Assembly (NCBI GenBank): GCA_036881905.1
Contig: JBAJNN010000010.1
Span: 1 to 64,000 of the forward strand
Direction: 5' to 3'
Source of the DNA: JBAJNN01 sp036881905
GTDB taxonomy: Bacteria; Pseudomonadota; Alphaproteobacteria; Rhizobiales; Im1
DNA length: 64,000 nucleotides
Shown: positions 18,602 through 28,130 of the stretch, piece by piece
Layout: the number at the start of each line of letters is the position of its first letter
How positions within the stretch are numbered: position 1 is the stretch's first letter
Program-made: the position numbers and the translations under genes
Notes under the pieces: generated by a model
Database searches by the model: none
What the model saw: only the letters and a program-made list of their open reading frames with translations
What the model was told of the DNA's origin: nothing

Positions 18602-18714
18602 ACATTTTTTCGGACATCACGCTTGCCTCCATGGGGTATCCGCCGCAACGCCTTGAGATCGGCGGTCTTCTCAAATGTCTCGTGCCGTTCGGATCGCAAG
18701 ATAAGGTCTCAATC

Positions 18715-19650
18715 GTGAGTCACCATGAAATCGGTGTCATCGGCGTTGTCGGCCTGGGTAACATGAGAATGGGCATGGCGCGAACTTTGTCGCGCGACGG
18801 GTTTTCGGTCGTCGGCTTCGATATATCGACCGCCCGCCTTGCCGAGGCAGACCGTGTGGGGGTGGCGATCGTCGCCGAATTATCGCAGCTGTTCGACGCC
18901 GCCTGCACCATTGTCTTATCCCTGCCGACGGCTTTCCATGTCAAAGCGGTTCTGGTCGGGGAAAATGGCCTGGCCAGGCGCGCTTTAACCCCGCGCCTGA
19001 TCATCGATACCACAACATCGCAACCCGATGTCACGCGCGCGCTTGCCGCCCGTTTGCGCGCATTGGGCCATCGTCTGATCGATGGGCCGGTCAGCGGCGG
19101 CAAGGCCAGGGCCGAGAGCGGGCGGCTGACGGTGATGGTCGGCGGGGAGAATGACGATGTTGCCCGCGCCATGACGGTGCTGTCGTCCCTGGGGGCCGAG
19201 ATTCACCATGTCGGGCCCGTGGGGGCGGGTCACAGTGTCAAAATCGTCAGTAACATACTCCTGGCCTCCCATCTTCCGACCATGAGCGAGGCGGCGCGGC
19301 TCGGCAATGCCGCCGGGGTCAGCACCGATAAGCTGATTGCCGCATTGAACGCCGGATCGGGCCGCAGCGCGGTCAGCGAGATCAACTATCCCCAAAAGGT
19401 GATGAAAGAAGCCTTCGACGGCGGTTTCACCATGGGTTTGATGCGCAAGGACGTTCATCTTGCCATGGAACTGGCGAAAAGCAAAAATCTCGTCCTGCCG
19501 GTTTTGGCCAAGGCCGGTGAGATTTGGGCCCAAAGCAGCGATACGCTGGCGGATGACAGCGATGTTCATCGTATGACCGAATATCGATCCGACCAAAACC
19601 GGTCAAAAACAAGGCGGAAAAGGGTCAGTGCGAACGCAGACGCAAATTGA
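18715..19650 (+). CDS. NAD(P)-dependent oxidoreductase, 3-hydroxyisobutyrate dehydrogenase family
   Basis: About 311 residues. Rossmann motif GVVGLGNMRMGMA at the N-terminus, substrate-binding DGPVSGGKARAESG, and the catalytic lysine in GPVGAGHSVKIVSN are all present. Members reduce tartronate semialdehyde or oxidise 3-hydroxyisobutyrate, L-threonate and related beta-hydroxy acids. I chose GTG 18715 because the cofactor motif begins a few residues later and AAGGT lies 8 nt before it; a longer frame from ATG 18631 is less likely. The last 25 residues are polar and basic. Converges with pyruvate kinase and stands next to glycerate kinase, which fits a role in making glycerate (inference). Confidence 0.85.
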   Translation: MSHHEIGVIGVVGLGNMRMGMARTLSRDGFSVVGFDISTARLAEADRVGVAIVAELSQLFDAACTIVLSLPTAFHVKAVLVGENGLARRALTPRLIIDTTTSQPDVTRALAARLRALGHRLIDGPVSGGKARAESGRLTVMVGGENDDVARAMTVLSSLGAEIHHVGPVGAGHSVKIVSNILLASHLPTMSEAARLGNAAGVSTDKLIAALNAGSGRSAVSEINYPQKVMKEAFDGGFTMGLMRKDVHLAMELAKSKNLVLPVLAKAGEIWAQSSDTLADDSDVHRMTEYRSDQNRSKTRRKRVSANADAN

Positions 19651-19716
19651 TCGCGCGGGAAAATGTTTCGAGTTAGTGGCGTCGGCGATCACCTGTCGCG
19701 GTTCCCGACCTCTTTT

Positions 19717-21165
19717 TCATGGGGTTATCGCGCCCGCGCCATCGTCACCATCGATACCGGCGATGCGCACCATGTTGGTCGCGCCGGGGGTGCCGAAAGG
19801 AACCCCGGCCGAGATGATGATACGATCCCCGGGCTTGCCGAAACCTTGCTCGCGTGTCGCCAGGCTCGCTCGCGCGACCATGTCCTCAAGGCCGGAGGCA
19901 TCCGGCGTAACCACGCAATGCAGCCCCCACGCCACCGACAGGCGTCGCGCCGTTTCCACAATCGGCGACAATGCCAGAATCGGCGTTGGCGGCCGCTCGC
20001 GCGAGGTGCGTATTCCGGTCGCGCCCGAAGCGGTATAACACACGATCGCCGTCAGATTCAGCGTTTCGGCGATCCGGCGCACCGCCAGGGAAATGGCGTC
20101 GGCTTGCGTGGGCTCGGGCGGCGGGCGCTGGGCGTCCATGATGGCCGGATAATTCGGGTCCAGCTCCACGCGCCACGCGCTCGAGCCCATCATGGACACG
20201 GCCTCGACAGGATAAGCTCCGCTTGCCGATTCGGCCGACAGCATAATGGCGTCGGCCCCTTCATAAACGGCATTGGCGACGTCGGACACTTCAGCGCGGG
20301 TCGGTATCGGCGCCTGGACCATCGATTCCAGCATCTGGGTCGCCACCACCACCGGCTTGCCGGCAAGGCGACAGGCGCGGATAATCTGTTTTTGAATACC
20401 CGGCACCGCCTCGAGGGGCAGTTCGACGCCGAGATCGCCACGCGCAATCATCACGGCGTCCGCCAGTTGGACGATTTCATCAAGCCGTTGAACCGCCTGC
20501 GGTTTCTCGATTTTCGCCATGATCGCCACACGGCCGCGGACAATTTCGCTCATGCCAATAATGTCTTGCGGGCGCTGGATGAAAGACAGGGCAAGCCAGT
20601 CCACCTGGCCGTTCGCCAACGCCGCGTCCAGATCAGCGCGGTCCTTCTCGCCAAGCGAGCCGGGCGGAAGTGCAGTATCGGGCAGGCTGACGCCCTTGCG
20701 GTCGGCGATTTTTCCGCCCGAGACCACCTTGCAGAGAATGGATTCACCGTCGCATTCCTCGGCCACCAGCTTCAGCCGGCCATCATCGATCAGCAGCCGG
20801 TGGCCGGGCTTCACGGCCGACAAGATTTCCGCATGCGGCAGATGAACCCGCTTGGCGTCACCCGGCCTGTCATCGACGTCAAGAGTGAAGCCCCGCCCCT
20901 CCTCCAGATCCGCCACGCCTTTCTCGAATTCGCCGATCCGCGGCTTCGGCCCCTGAAGGTCGACGAGAATGCCGATCGGCCGTCCACGGCGTTTCTCGAC
21001 GCGGCGGATGCGCGCGATCAACTCGCGCATCATAGCGTGGCTGGTATGACTCATATTGATGCGGAACAGGTCGGCGCCCGCTTCATGCAGGTTTTGGATC
21101 GTCTCCTGCTCGCATGAGGCCGGACCGAGCGTCGCCAGAATTTTGACTTTTCGCTGTTGCTTCAT
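19717..21165 (-). CDS. pyk: Pyruvate kinase
   Basis: Turns phosphoenolpyruvate and ADP into pyruvate and ATP. 482 residues. Motifs: KILATLGPAS at the start, VDLQGPKPRIGEF, catalytic lysine in IMAKIEKPQA, ARGDLGVELP, and VATQMLESM followed by TRAEVSDVANAVYEGADA. The C-terminal allosteric-type domain ends GDRIIISAGVPFGTPGATN. Start at ATG 21165, where the family N-terminus begins. It follows glycerate kinase by 48 bp in the same direction, so 2-phosphoglycerate made there can be carried on to pyruvate (through enolase, not in the window). Confidence 0.96.
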   Translation of the reverse strand: MKQQRKVKILATLGPASCEQETIQNLHEAGADLFRINMSHTSHAMMRELIARIRRVEKRRGRPIGILVDLQGPKPRIGEFEKGVADLEEGRGFTLDVDDRPGDAKRVHLPHAEILSAVKPGHRLLIDDGRLKLVAEECDGESILCKVVSGGKIADRKGVSLPDTALPPGSLGEKDRADLDAALANGQVDWLALSFIQRPQDIIGMSEIVRGRVAIMAKIEKPQAVQRLDEIVQLADAVMIARGDLGVELPLEAVPGIQKQIIRACRLAGKPVVVATQMLESMVQAPIPTRAEVSDVANAVYEGADAIMLSAESASGAYPVEAVSMMGSSAWRVELDPNYPAIMDAQRPPPEPTQADAISLAVRRIAETLNLTAIVCYTASGATGIRTSRERPPTPILALSPIVETARRLSVAWGLHCVVTPDASGLEDMVARASLATREQGFGKPGDRIIISAGVPFGTPGATNMVRIAGIDGDDGAGAITP

Positions 21166-21213
21166 CGTCTCAAGGCCTTTTATGTCGGTGGGAAACAGGC
21201 AAGCGCGAAACAC

Positions 21214-22371
21214 TCATGACGTGCCAAAGGCGGGGAGCTTGCGCGCCAACAGCAGCAAGCGCGCAATCTGCTCCGCCGTCCGCTCGATATGACCTTCGGT
21301 TTTCTCCAAAGCCTCGTCAAGCTCCATGACTCGCGGCGTGACCGAGAAAATCGCGTCGATGCCATGGTCCACAACCTTTCCTCCATCATCGGCAATGGCG
21401 CCGGCAAGGCCAATCACCGGCACATCATGCCGTTTGGCGGCGCGGGCCACCCCGATGGGGGTTTTTCCACATATGGTCTGGCCGTCGATACGGCCCTCGC
21501 CGGTGAGCACAAGATCGGCCTCGGCAAGGGCTCGAGGCAATTCGACCGCCTCCATCACAATCTCGACGCCGGCACGCAACGTCACGTCGAACAGGGCCAT
21601 CAGCATGGCGCCCACGCCGCCCGCCGCGCCTGCGCCGGGGCGATCGGCGACATCGCGGCCGGTGGCTTTTTCGATCACTTGAGCATAATGGCGCAAATTG
21701 GCGTCGAGTTCGGCGACCATTCGCGGGTCCGCGCCCTTTTGCGGGCCGAAAACGGCCGAGGCCCCCTGCGCCCCGCACAGCGGGTTATCGACATCGCAGG
21801 CGACATCGAAGCGAATTCGACTCAAGCGTTGATCGAGGCCGGATAAATCCACATGAGCAAGTTTGCCCAGCGCCCCGCCGCCGCCGGCAAGCTCATGACC
21901 GTTTTCATCGGTGAACCGCGCGCCCAGCGCCCGCGCCATGCCGGCACCGCCATCATTGGTGGCGCTGCCGCCCAGGCCGAGAATAATGCGCTCGACGCCA
22001 CGGTCCAAAGCCGCCAGAATGAGTTGCCCGGTCCCGTGGCTGGAGGTCTTGCACGGGTTGCGCTCATGGCTTTCGAGGCGCTCAAGACCGGAAGCAGCCG
22101 CCATTTCAATAATGGCGGTTTTACCCCCATGCGCCAGCCCATAAGCCGCTTCCACCGGCCGTCGCCAAGGGTCGGCGACGCTGGCCGTGACGATCTCGCC
22201 GCCAAGACACTCCACCACGCAACCGACCGTGCCCTCGCCGCCATCGGCCATAGGAACGCGCCGGTAGGAGGCTTGCGGCAAAATCCGGCGAAACCCGCAC
22301 TCGATCGCCCTGGCGACATCGCCGGCCCCCAGACTTTCCTTGAAGGAATCCGGGCAGATGACGATGTTCAT
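21214..22371 (-). CDS. glxK: Glycerate 2-kinase
   Basis: GarK/GlxK-type kinase that makes 2-phosphoglycerate from D-glycerate. 385 residues. Typical N-terminus (VICPDSFKESLGA), then MADGGEGT, GLGGSATNDGGAGMA, ACDVDNPLCG, and LTGEGRIDGQT near the end. ATG 22371 has an SD (GGAGAAGGG) immediately upstream. Forms a likely operon with pyk downstream. The symbol is by family only; garK would be equally fitting. Confidence 0.93.
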   Translation of the reverse strand: MNIVICPDSFKESLGAGDVARAIECGFRRILPQASYRRVPMADGGEGTVGCVVECLGGEIVTASVADPWRRPVEAAYGLAHGGKTAIIEMAAASGLERLESHERNPCKTSSHGTGQLILAALDRGVERIILGLGGSATNDGGAGMARALGARFTDENGHELAGGGGALGKLAHVDLSGLDQRLSRIRFDVACDVDNPLCGAQGASAVFGPQKGADPRMVAELDANLRHYAQVIEKATGRDVADRPGAGAAGGVGAMLMALFDVTLRAGVEIVMEAVELPRALAEADLVLTGEGRIDGQTICGKTPIGVARAAKRHDVPVIGLAGAIADDGGKVVDHGIDAIFSVTPRVMELDEALEKTEGHIERTAEQIARLLLLARKLPAFGTS

Positions 22372-22437
22372 CCCTTCTCCTTTTGCTAAACTCAAAGCGC
22401 CCTCAACGATCGGGGATTATAACAGGCGAAAGAAGAA

Positions 22438-23745
22438 TTATCGAGACGCATGTTTGAGGTTGAAAACCATGAGAAAGGCTCCCGCGACAGCCACGCCGCC
22501 CAGGGTCAACAGCCCGGCGCTATCGCTGCTGAAAAGGCTCTCGGCCTTGACGCGAATGATCGGCGCCAGAAAACCGCCGGCCCCTGTGCCGCAACAATTG
22601 ATGAGACCAATCAAGCCGGCCAATCTGGTTCCAGAGAAGGCTTGTGTGGTAATCGACCAGAACACGGGCGCGCAAGACAGAAAACACAGACCGGAAAGGC
22701 AAAGCGCGACCATCGCCAGCAGCGGATCGGACGAGGACGAGGCTCCGACGCCGATTCCGGCCGCCAACAGCGTCAACGTCGCGATTTTCATCCTTGTTCT
22801 TTCGCCGCGCCGGTCCGCATATCGGGGAATGAACCAGGCTCCCAAAACAGCGGCGACCCAAGGGATGGCCGTGACCAACGATACCATGAAACCGACTTTC
22901 CTTCCCAGCAGAGACGCCACTTGCGTCGGCAGGAAATAAATCAAGCCATAGAAGCTTATCTGAATCGATAAATAAAACAACAACAACCGCCAAATATATG
23001 GATTAAATATCACGTGCCTAATTATATTTTTAGAGCTTTGCTGTTGCTCAAGGGGCGATTTCTCTTCTGTTAGTTTTTTTATCAGAGCCGATTTTTCATC
23101 TTTTTTAAGGAAGCGGGCATGTTCGGGCGAATCGTCGATCCAGTAAAACGCAAACAGCCCCATTATCACAGCCAGCAGGCCCTCGATCATAAACAGCCAG
23201 TACCAGCCCGGCTGTCCGAGGAAACCATGCATCTCCAACAATGCGCCCGATATGGGAGAACCGAACATCAACGCCGCGGGAACCCCCATATAGAATAACC
23301 CTATGACCCCGGCGCGGTTTTGCTTGGGGAACCATAGCGATGTCAGATAAATCACGCCGGGGAAAAAGCCCGCTTCGGCGGCGCCCAACAACGTTCTGAG
23401 AATTAAAAATTTTGCTTCGCTGTCGGCATAAGCATGAAGCGCCGATAAAATTCCCCAGGTCACTGTAATAGCGCCGATCCACTTTCTTGCTCCCCAACGA
23501 CACAACACCAAATTACTGGGGATCGCAAGAAGGCCATAGGTCACGAAGAATATCCCGGCCCCTAAAGCATAAGCCTCGTTTGTGAGACCTATATCGATTT
23601 GATATGATTCCTTGGCGAATGATAAATTGGAGCGATCCAAAAATGAAATGACATACAACAAAAACATAAATGGTATCAATTGCATGCGGCTTTTCGCAAC
23701 CGCACTCGCAAGCTGGCTGCCTGTTGCCTGACCTTGAGCGTTCAT
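22438..23745 (-). CDS. MFS transporter, anion:cation symporter (ACS) type
   Basis: 435 residues, 12 predicted helices. The region DRSNLSFAKESYQIDIGLTN between helices 1 and 2 and GAAEAGFFPGVIYLTSLWFP in helix 4 are typical of the ACS/phthalate-tartrate permease group, which takes up organic acids with protons. SD AGGAAGAGAGG before ATG 23745. Upstream of glycerate kinase and downstream of the KARI-like gene on the same strand, so a hydroxy- or sugar-acid substrate is likely (inference). Confidence 0.88.
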   Translation of the reverse strand: MNAQGQATGSQLASAVAKSRMQLIPFMFLLYVISFLDRSNLSFAKESYQIDIGLTNEAYALGAGIFFVTYGLLAIPSNLVLCRWGARKWIGAITVTWGILSALHAYADSEAKFLILRTLLGAAEAGFFPGVIYLTSLWFPKQNRAGVIGLFYMGVPAALMFGSPISGALLEMHGFLGQPGWYWLFMIEGLLAVIMGLFAFYWIDDSPEHARFLKKDEKSALIKKLTEEKSPLEQQQSSKNIIRHVIFNPYIWRLLLFYLSIQISFYGLIYFLPTQVASLLGRKVGFMVSLVTAIPWVAAVLGAWFIPRYADRRGERTRMKIATLTLLAAGIGVGASSSSDPLLAMVALCLSGLCFLSCAPVFWSITTQAFSGTRLAGLIGLINCCGTGAGGFLAPIIRVKAESLFSSDSAGLLTLGGVAVAGAFLMVFNLKHASR

Positions 23746-23824
23746 GACCTCTCTTCCTCAATAAAAATTCGCCGGAGCGCGCCTATCGATTCCGTTGTCG
23801 CCGCGCTCGCCCTCCATCCAGGGT

Positions 23825-24820
23825 TCAGCCCCGGGATTTACGCCTCCTGAGCTTTTCATAAAGCCTGCGCTCTTCCACCATGAGCGGCGTCGCATCGAGA
23901 GCCGCCTTTTCCCGGTCCAATGCCTCCGCGTCGTTTTCCTGAACGCCGGTCCATATCCTGGCAAAAGTGCCGTCCTTGATCTTGCGCACGACATCGCGCA
24001 GCCGGTCCTTGTCGGCCTCTTCCTCATCGGGTGAGGGCCGCGCATAGACGAGCTGGCCGTATTGAGAGGTCCTGGAATGCAGTTTGAGTTGCTCGAAAAG
24101 CCCATGATCCACAAAATACTGGCCGACCTCGCGCATCTCGCCGGAGGCGTAAAGCTCCAGAATCGCCGCCTCCGGGCTGCAACCGGCCTCGATCAAAACC
24201 TCGCATCCGCGACGCACCGCGTGCAGAAAACCGAAATGTTCGTTGAACAGATCGACAATCGTCTCTTCCTCGAAACTGGATTCGATGCAGCCCATCCTGG
24301 TCGTGCCGATCGCCTTGGCAAGCGCGATCATTATATTTTGCGCATTACCCGTCGCATCCTGGTGCACGGCCACCAGGCTGGGATAGCCCTTGCCCTCGAC
24401 GACGGTATCGCGCACGCCCTGCCCCACCATGCGCGGCGCCAGCATGATGACGTTTACATCCGCCCGCGGAACGATCTTCTTGAAGTGTATGTTGTATCCG
24501 CTGGCGAAATTTAGCGTGTTTGATGCCTGAAGGCCCGGCTCGATATGGTTTTTATAGACGTCCGGCATGATTTCGTCGGGCACAAGAATGAACAGGATAT
24601 CGGCGCGCCTTGCCGCCTCAAGCAGAGGCAATGTTTCAAACCCGTCGGCGGCGGACTTTTCTGAAGATGCATCGGCGCGGGACCCGATGATTACATTCAG
24701 GCCCGCATCCCGCATGTTGAGAGCCTGAGAGCGGCCCTGATTGCCGTATCCGAAAACCCCGACCGTTTTTCCGGACAGCAAATCCAAGTCTCCTTCGTCA
24801 TCGAAGTGCCATTTGGCCAT
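23825..24820 (-). CDS. Ketol-acid reductoisomerase-like protein, probably not IlvC
   Basis: 331 residues, full length for class I KARI. The NADPH site (VFGYGNQGRSQALNMRDAG, then IGSRADASS) and the metal-binding EEETIVDLFNEH are present, as is a C-terminal knotted domain. Two catalytic positions differ: the His of the usual A-H-G-F motif is Ser (FASGYNIHF), and the Lys of A-P-K is Arg (MLAPRMVGQGVR). The segment around ELYASGEM has two extra residues against the standard E-x-x-x-E. Such changes argue against the valine/isoleucine reaction. It sits between a GntP permease and an ACS carrier, so it may act on a related hydroxy- or keto acid (inference). SD GGAG before ATG 24820. Confidence 0.8.
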   Translation of the reverse strand: MAKWHFDDEGDLDLLSGKTVGVFGYGNQGRSQALNMRDAGLNVIIGSRADASSEKSAADGFETLPLLEAARRADILFILVPDEIMPDVYKNHIEPGLQASNTLNFASGYNIHFKKIVPRADVNVIMLAPRMVGQGVRDTVVEGKGYPSLVAVHQDATGNAQNIMIALAKAIGTTRMGCIESSFEEETIVDLFNEHFGFLHAVRRGCEVLIEAGCSPEAAILELYASGEMREVGQYFVDHGLFEQLKLHSRTSQYGQLVYARPSPDEEEADKDRLRDVVRKIKDGTFARIWTGVQENDAEALDREKAALDATPLMVEERRLYEKLRRRKSRG

Positions 24821-24935
24821 TTGAATGATCTCCGTCTATCAAGAGTCCGATCGAAAATTATGTTTTTATTCTCTATATTAGATGAGAGTTAAAGAATAAT
24901 AATATACAAGCTGCTCACTTCATGCAAGAGCTTAT

Positions 24936-26288
24936 CTAGAGCAAGATCAGACTCAAGGCATAAACACCGCCAAGCGCCGTCAGCCCCTGGATCAGAGTCG
25001 CCGTGGTTTGCGCGCGATAGGCGGTCGTGATCGGCATTTTGCTGAATTGGCTGACGACCCAGAAAAAGCTGTCATTGCTATGGGAGACGGTCATGGCTCC
25101 GGCGCCGATGGACATGACGACCAAAACCCGACCGATCTCGGAGTCAAGACTTAAGTCGCCCAAAATCGGGGCAATGAGAGACGAGGTCGTGACCAAAGCG
25201 ACGGTTGAAGACCCCTGCGCGGTTTTCAAGGCGGCGGCGATGAGGAAAGGCGCGAAGATCCCCAGCCGATGGAAACTCGCGGCGTGGCCGATCACGGCGC
25301 CGAGATCCGTCGCCTTGAGCACGCCGCCGAAGGCCCCGCCGGCGCCGGTAATCAAGAGGATCGGGGCGGCGGTCACCATCGCCTTGCCGACCATTTCGGA
25401 AAATCGCTTCACTCTGTCCCCCATTTCAAGAAGGAAAAAGGCGGCCAGCATCCCGAAAATCAAGGCATTCAGCGGCGTGCCGAGAAAGACGAAAAAGGTT
25501 TTCATCTCCCCGGCGCCGAAGGGCCGTGACGGGTATTCGGCAATGGACGCCAAGGCGATCAGACAAATGGGAATCGCAATGGGGGCGAATGCCCGAAACG
25601 GAGAGGGCAAAACGCCATGCCGCGCGCCGGACCCCGCGGCGTTTTCATTGTTTTCATCGTGCGTTTCAACCGGATACCGCCTCGATACGAACCGCGCCCA
25701 CAACAGCCCCGAAACGGCCGCCAAGGCCGCGACGACAAGTCCCATGCCGATCACCGGAGCGAGGTTGGATTGCAGCCCCAGATTGCCGGCGGCGGCAATC
25801 GGGCCCGGAGTCGGGGGAACCAATGTATGAGTGGCGTAAAGCCCGGTCGCCAGGGCAACGCTCATACCGACCGGCGAGGCGTTGATCCGCCTGGTGACCG
25901 ACTCTTTGAGCGCATTGAGAATGACATAGCCGGAGTCGCAAAAAACCGGAATGGAAACGATGTAGCCGATCAGCGACATCGTCAGATAGGGAAAGCGCTC
26001 CCCGACAAGCCCGACGATCGTTCGGGCCATGGTGACGGCGGCTCCCGATCGCTCGAGAACAACCCCGATAATGGTTCCGAAGATGATGATCAGCCCGATA
26101 CCGCCAAGCACGCCGCCAAATCCCTTTTCAACGATCGTCACCGTGTCGTTGACAGGCAATCCGGACAGGAAGGCGGTTAAGAAGGCGGCCCCTATAAGCA
26201 CGATAAAAGGGTGAAGTTTGTAACGCGATATGGCGATGACAAGCAAAACCATGACTCCTGCGATCATGATCACAATGCTCATTTTCAT
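24936..26288 (-). CDS. GntP-family permease
   Basis: 450 residues with about 12-14 helices. Family hallmarks include KGFGGVLGGIGLIIIFGTII near residue 55, VPPTPGPIAAAGNLG near 155 and SHSNDSFFWVVSQFSKM near the end. GntP proteins import gluconate, glycerate, glycerol-like acids and related compounds with protons. Upstream of the KARI-like gene on the same strand with a 115-bp AT-rich spacer that may hold a separate promoter. SD GGAAGGAGCC before the start. Likely the entry carrier of the C3-acid locus. Confidence 0.92.
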   Translation of the reverse strand: MKMSIVIMIAGVMVLLVIAISRYKLHPFIVLIGAAFLTAFLSGLPVNDTVTIVEKGFGGVLGGIGLIIIFGTIIGVVLERSGAAVTMARTIVGLVGERFPYLTMSLIGYIVSIPVFCDSGYVILNALKESVTRRINASPVGMSVALATGLYATHTLVPPTPGPIAAAGNLGLQSNLAPVIGMGLVVAALAAVSGLLWARFVSRRYPVETHDENNENAAGSGARHGVLPSPFRAFAPIAIPICLIALASIAEYPSRPFGAGEMKTFFVFLGTPLNALIFGMLAAFFLLEMGDRVKRFSEMVGKAMVTAAPILLITGAGGAFGGVLKATDLGAVIGHAASFHRLGIFAPFLIAAALKTAQGSSTVALVTTSSLIAPILGDLSLDSEIGRVLVVMSIGAGAMTVSHSNDSFFWVVSQFSKMPITTAYRAQTTATLIQGLTALGGVYALSLILL

Positions 26289-26360
26289 GGCTCCTTCCCA
26301 AAAAACAGCGGATCCCGACGCTCAAAACACTCGGTTCCAACGCAAGGTCGCAAGAGACCA

Positions 26361-26633
26361 GGGTCTGGATCCATTCATATGATCGAAATGACGTGCGACC
26401 ATCGGCCCCAAATGCGAGGAGCGAAGGCGAAAGGACAGGCCGGCATTTTCAAGTCCCTCGGCGACAAGGTGGCCGGGTCGATGGGCCACATCTCCCGGAC
26501 GCCGAAACGGCTGTGATCTGGGCCCCATTGTTGAACCGCTCGGACGATGAAAAACATCAACCATCGCGCTTCTCCACGGTGCTTTCCTTGCCGTTTCAGG
26601 CGCCATTTCGATCATATGAATGGGTCCGGACCC
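26361..26633. repeat. MITE-like element, copy 2 (273 bp)
   Basis: Terminal inverted repeats: the left end GGGTCTGGATCCATTCATAT and the right end, reverse complemented, GGGTCCGGACCCATTCATAT, both followed by GATCGAAATG. Same family as 432-698, with conserved interior blocks (GGCCCC, GCCGGCATTTTCAAGTC). It lies between the GntP gene and hemB. No coding capacity of its own. Confidence 0.8.
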
Positions 26634-26882
26634 TAGACTCGTTTTATCGTGCGACATTGCGTTTCATACGACATTTTGAACCCGGTTTCGACCGATGTGA
26701 TCCTGGCGCGCGATTTTCCCGGGCGTCGGTCCCCTTTTCGGCCGCCACAACCATATCGGGGCGACCCGGGAATTGCGACCGGCGCGATAAGCCGGGCTAT
26801 ATTTTTGGAATTTTTTAACTATAATGATTCAAAATTGGCTGAATCTGAAAGTTGTCGCCCATTTTACGAAGACCCATCGCCC

Positions 26883-27953
26883 ATGACCCCTCACGAGCTG
26901 AAATTCACCTCCTTGCGTCAATTCGCCGACAAACGCCCGACACCGCAACCGGATATGCCGGCCCCGGGGTTTCCGGCCACCAGGCTCAGACGCAATCGCC
27001 GCGCTTCCTGGTCGCGGCGACTGGTGCGCGAATGCAGCGTGAGCGCCGACGATCTTATCTGGCCGATCTTCATTACCTCCGGCGACGACCTTGCCGATCC
27101 GGTCCCTTCGATGCCGGGGGTGAGCCGCCACAGCATCGACCGCGCGGTCAAGGCGGCGGAGCAGGCCACGCGCCACGGCATTCCGGTGATCGCTCTTTTT
27201 CCCGATATTGACGCCGGGTTGCGCCGGGCCGATGCGGCCGAAGCGGTCAATCCCGATAATCTGGTCTGCCGGGCCGTGCGCGCGATCAAACGCGAAGTCC
27301 CCGATATTGGCGTCATGTGCGACGTCGCGCTCGACCCCTATACAAATCATGGTCATGACGGGCTTATGGACGGGCAGGAGATTGCAAATGACGAAAGCGT
27401 CGAAATGCTGGTGACGCAGGCTCTGATTCAGGCCGAGGCCGGCTGCGATATCGTCGCCCCTTCCGCCATGATGGACGGTTGCGTCGGCGCCATCCGCCAA
27501 GCCCTTGAATCCGCCGGTCTGACCGGAGTGAATATCATGGCCTACAGCGCCAAATACGCCTCCGGTTTTTACGGCCCGTTTCGCGATGCGGTCGCTTCAT
27601 CGGCCACCTTGCGGGGCGACAAGAAGACCTATCAGATGGACCCCGCCAACAGCGACGAGGCCTTGCGCGAAATCGCGCTCGATATTGCCGAGGGGGCCGA
27701 TATGGTCATCGTCAAACCCGGCCTTGCCTGCCTCGATATTCTTTATCGGGTGAAGGAGACTTTCTCCATGCCGGTTTTCGCCTATCAGGTGTCCGGCGAA
27801 TATGCCATGCTCAAGGCGGCCTGCGACCATGGCTGGCTCGATCCCGACCGGGTCGTCATGGAAACGCTGATCGCCTGCAAACGGGCCGGAGCCACCGGCA
27901 TATTGACCTATTTCGCCTTGGACGTCGCCAAAAAACTCGCAGTATCGAGCTGA
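26883..27953 (+). CDS. hemB: Delta-aminolevulinic acid dehydratase (porphobilinogen synthase)
   Basis: Condenses two 5-aminolevulinate molecules to porphobilinogen in haem synthesis. About 356 residues. The active-site lysines lie in YSAKYASGFYGPFRDA and MVIVKPG. The metal-site region reads DVALDPYTNHGHDG, without the cysteine cluster of zinc enzymes, so this is the Mg-dependent type common in alphaproteobacteria. I start at ATG 26883; the open frame extends further upstream but the extra residues are low in similarity to the family. A TATAAT (26820-26825) lies 58 bp upstream without a convincing -35 box. Confidence 0.96.
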   Translation: MTPHELKFTSLRQFADKRPTPQPDMPAPGFPATRLRRNRRASWSRRLVRECSVSADDLIWPIFITSGDDLADPVPSMPGVSRHSIDRAVKAAEQATRHGIPVIALFPDIDAGLRRADAAEAVNPDNLVCRAVRAIKREVPDIGVMCDVALDPYTNHGHDGLMDGQEIANDESVEMLVTQALIQAEAGCDIVAPSAMMDGCVGAIRQALESAGLTGVNIMAYSAKYASGFYGPFRDAVASSATLRGDKKTYQMDPANSDEALREIALDIAEGADMVIVKPGLACLDILYRVKETFSMPVFAYQVSGEYAMLKAACDHGWLDPDRVVMETLIACKRAGATGILTYFALDVAKKLAVSS

Positions 27954-27969
27954 AATCCCTTAGGGTCAT

Positions 27970-28125
27970 GACCCTGGAGCATAATTCGATCCGGAGCGAA
28001 GCCAGGTCGGACCAGGATTATACTTATAAAACAAAAAGTTGTAGCGTGATTGCGATTCGATGTGAACGCAACCCGCTCTAGAAAATTTTCCGTGATTCCA
28101 TTGCCGCGGAAAATGCTCCAGGGCC
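27970..28125. repeat. Short inverted-repeat intergenic element (156 bp)
   Basis: Ends are GACCCTGGAGCAT on the left and, reverse complemented, GGCCCTGGAGCAT on the right. The interior holds a segment (GCGATTCGATGTGAACGC) of a kind repeated in many alphaproteobacterial intergenic regions. Non-coding. It begins 17 bp after the hemB stop. Confidence 0.6.
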
Positions 28126-28130
28126 TATTA

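Noticed and set aside
19663..21117. 484-codon open frame antisense to pyruvate kinase
   Set aside because: His/Arg-rich without domains, fully covered by a clear pyk gene on the other strand.
23825..24820. Plain ilvC call
   Set aside because: Catalytic His and Lys are replaced and no ilvB/ilvH/ilvD is near.
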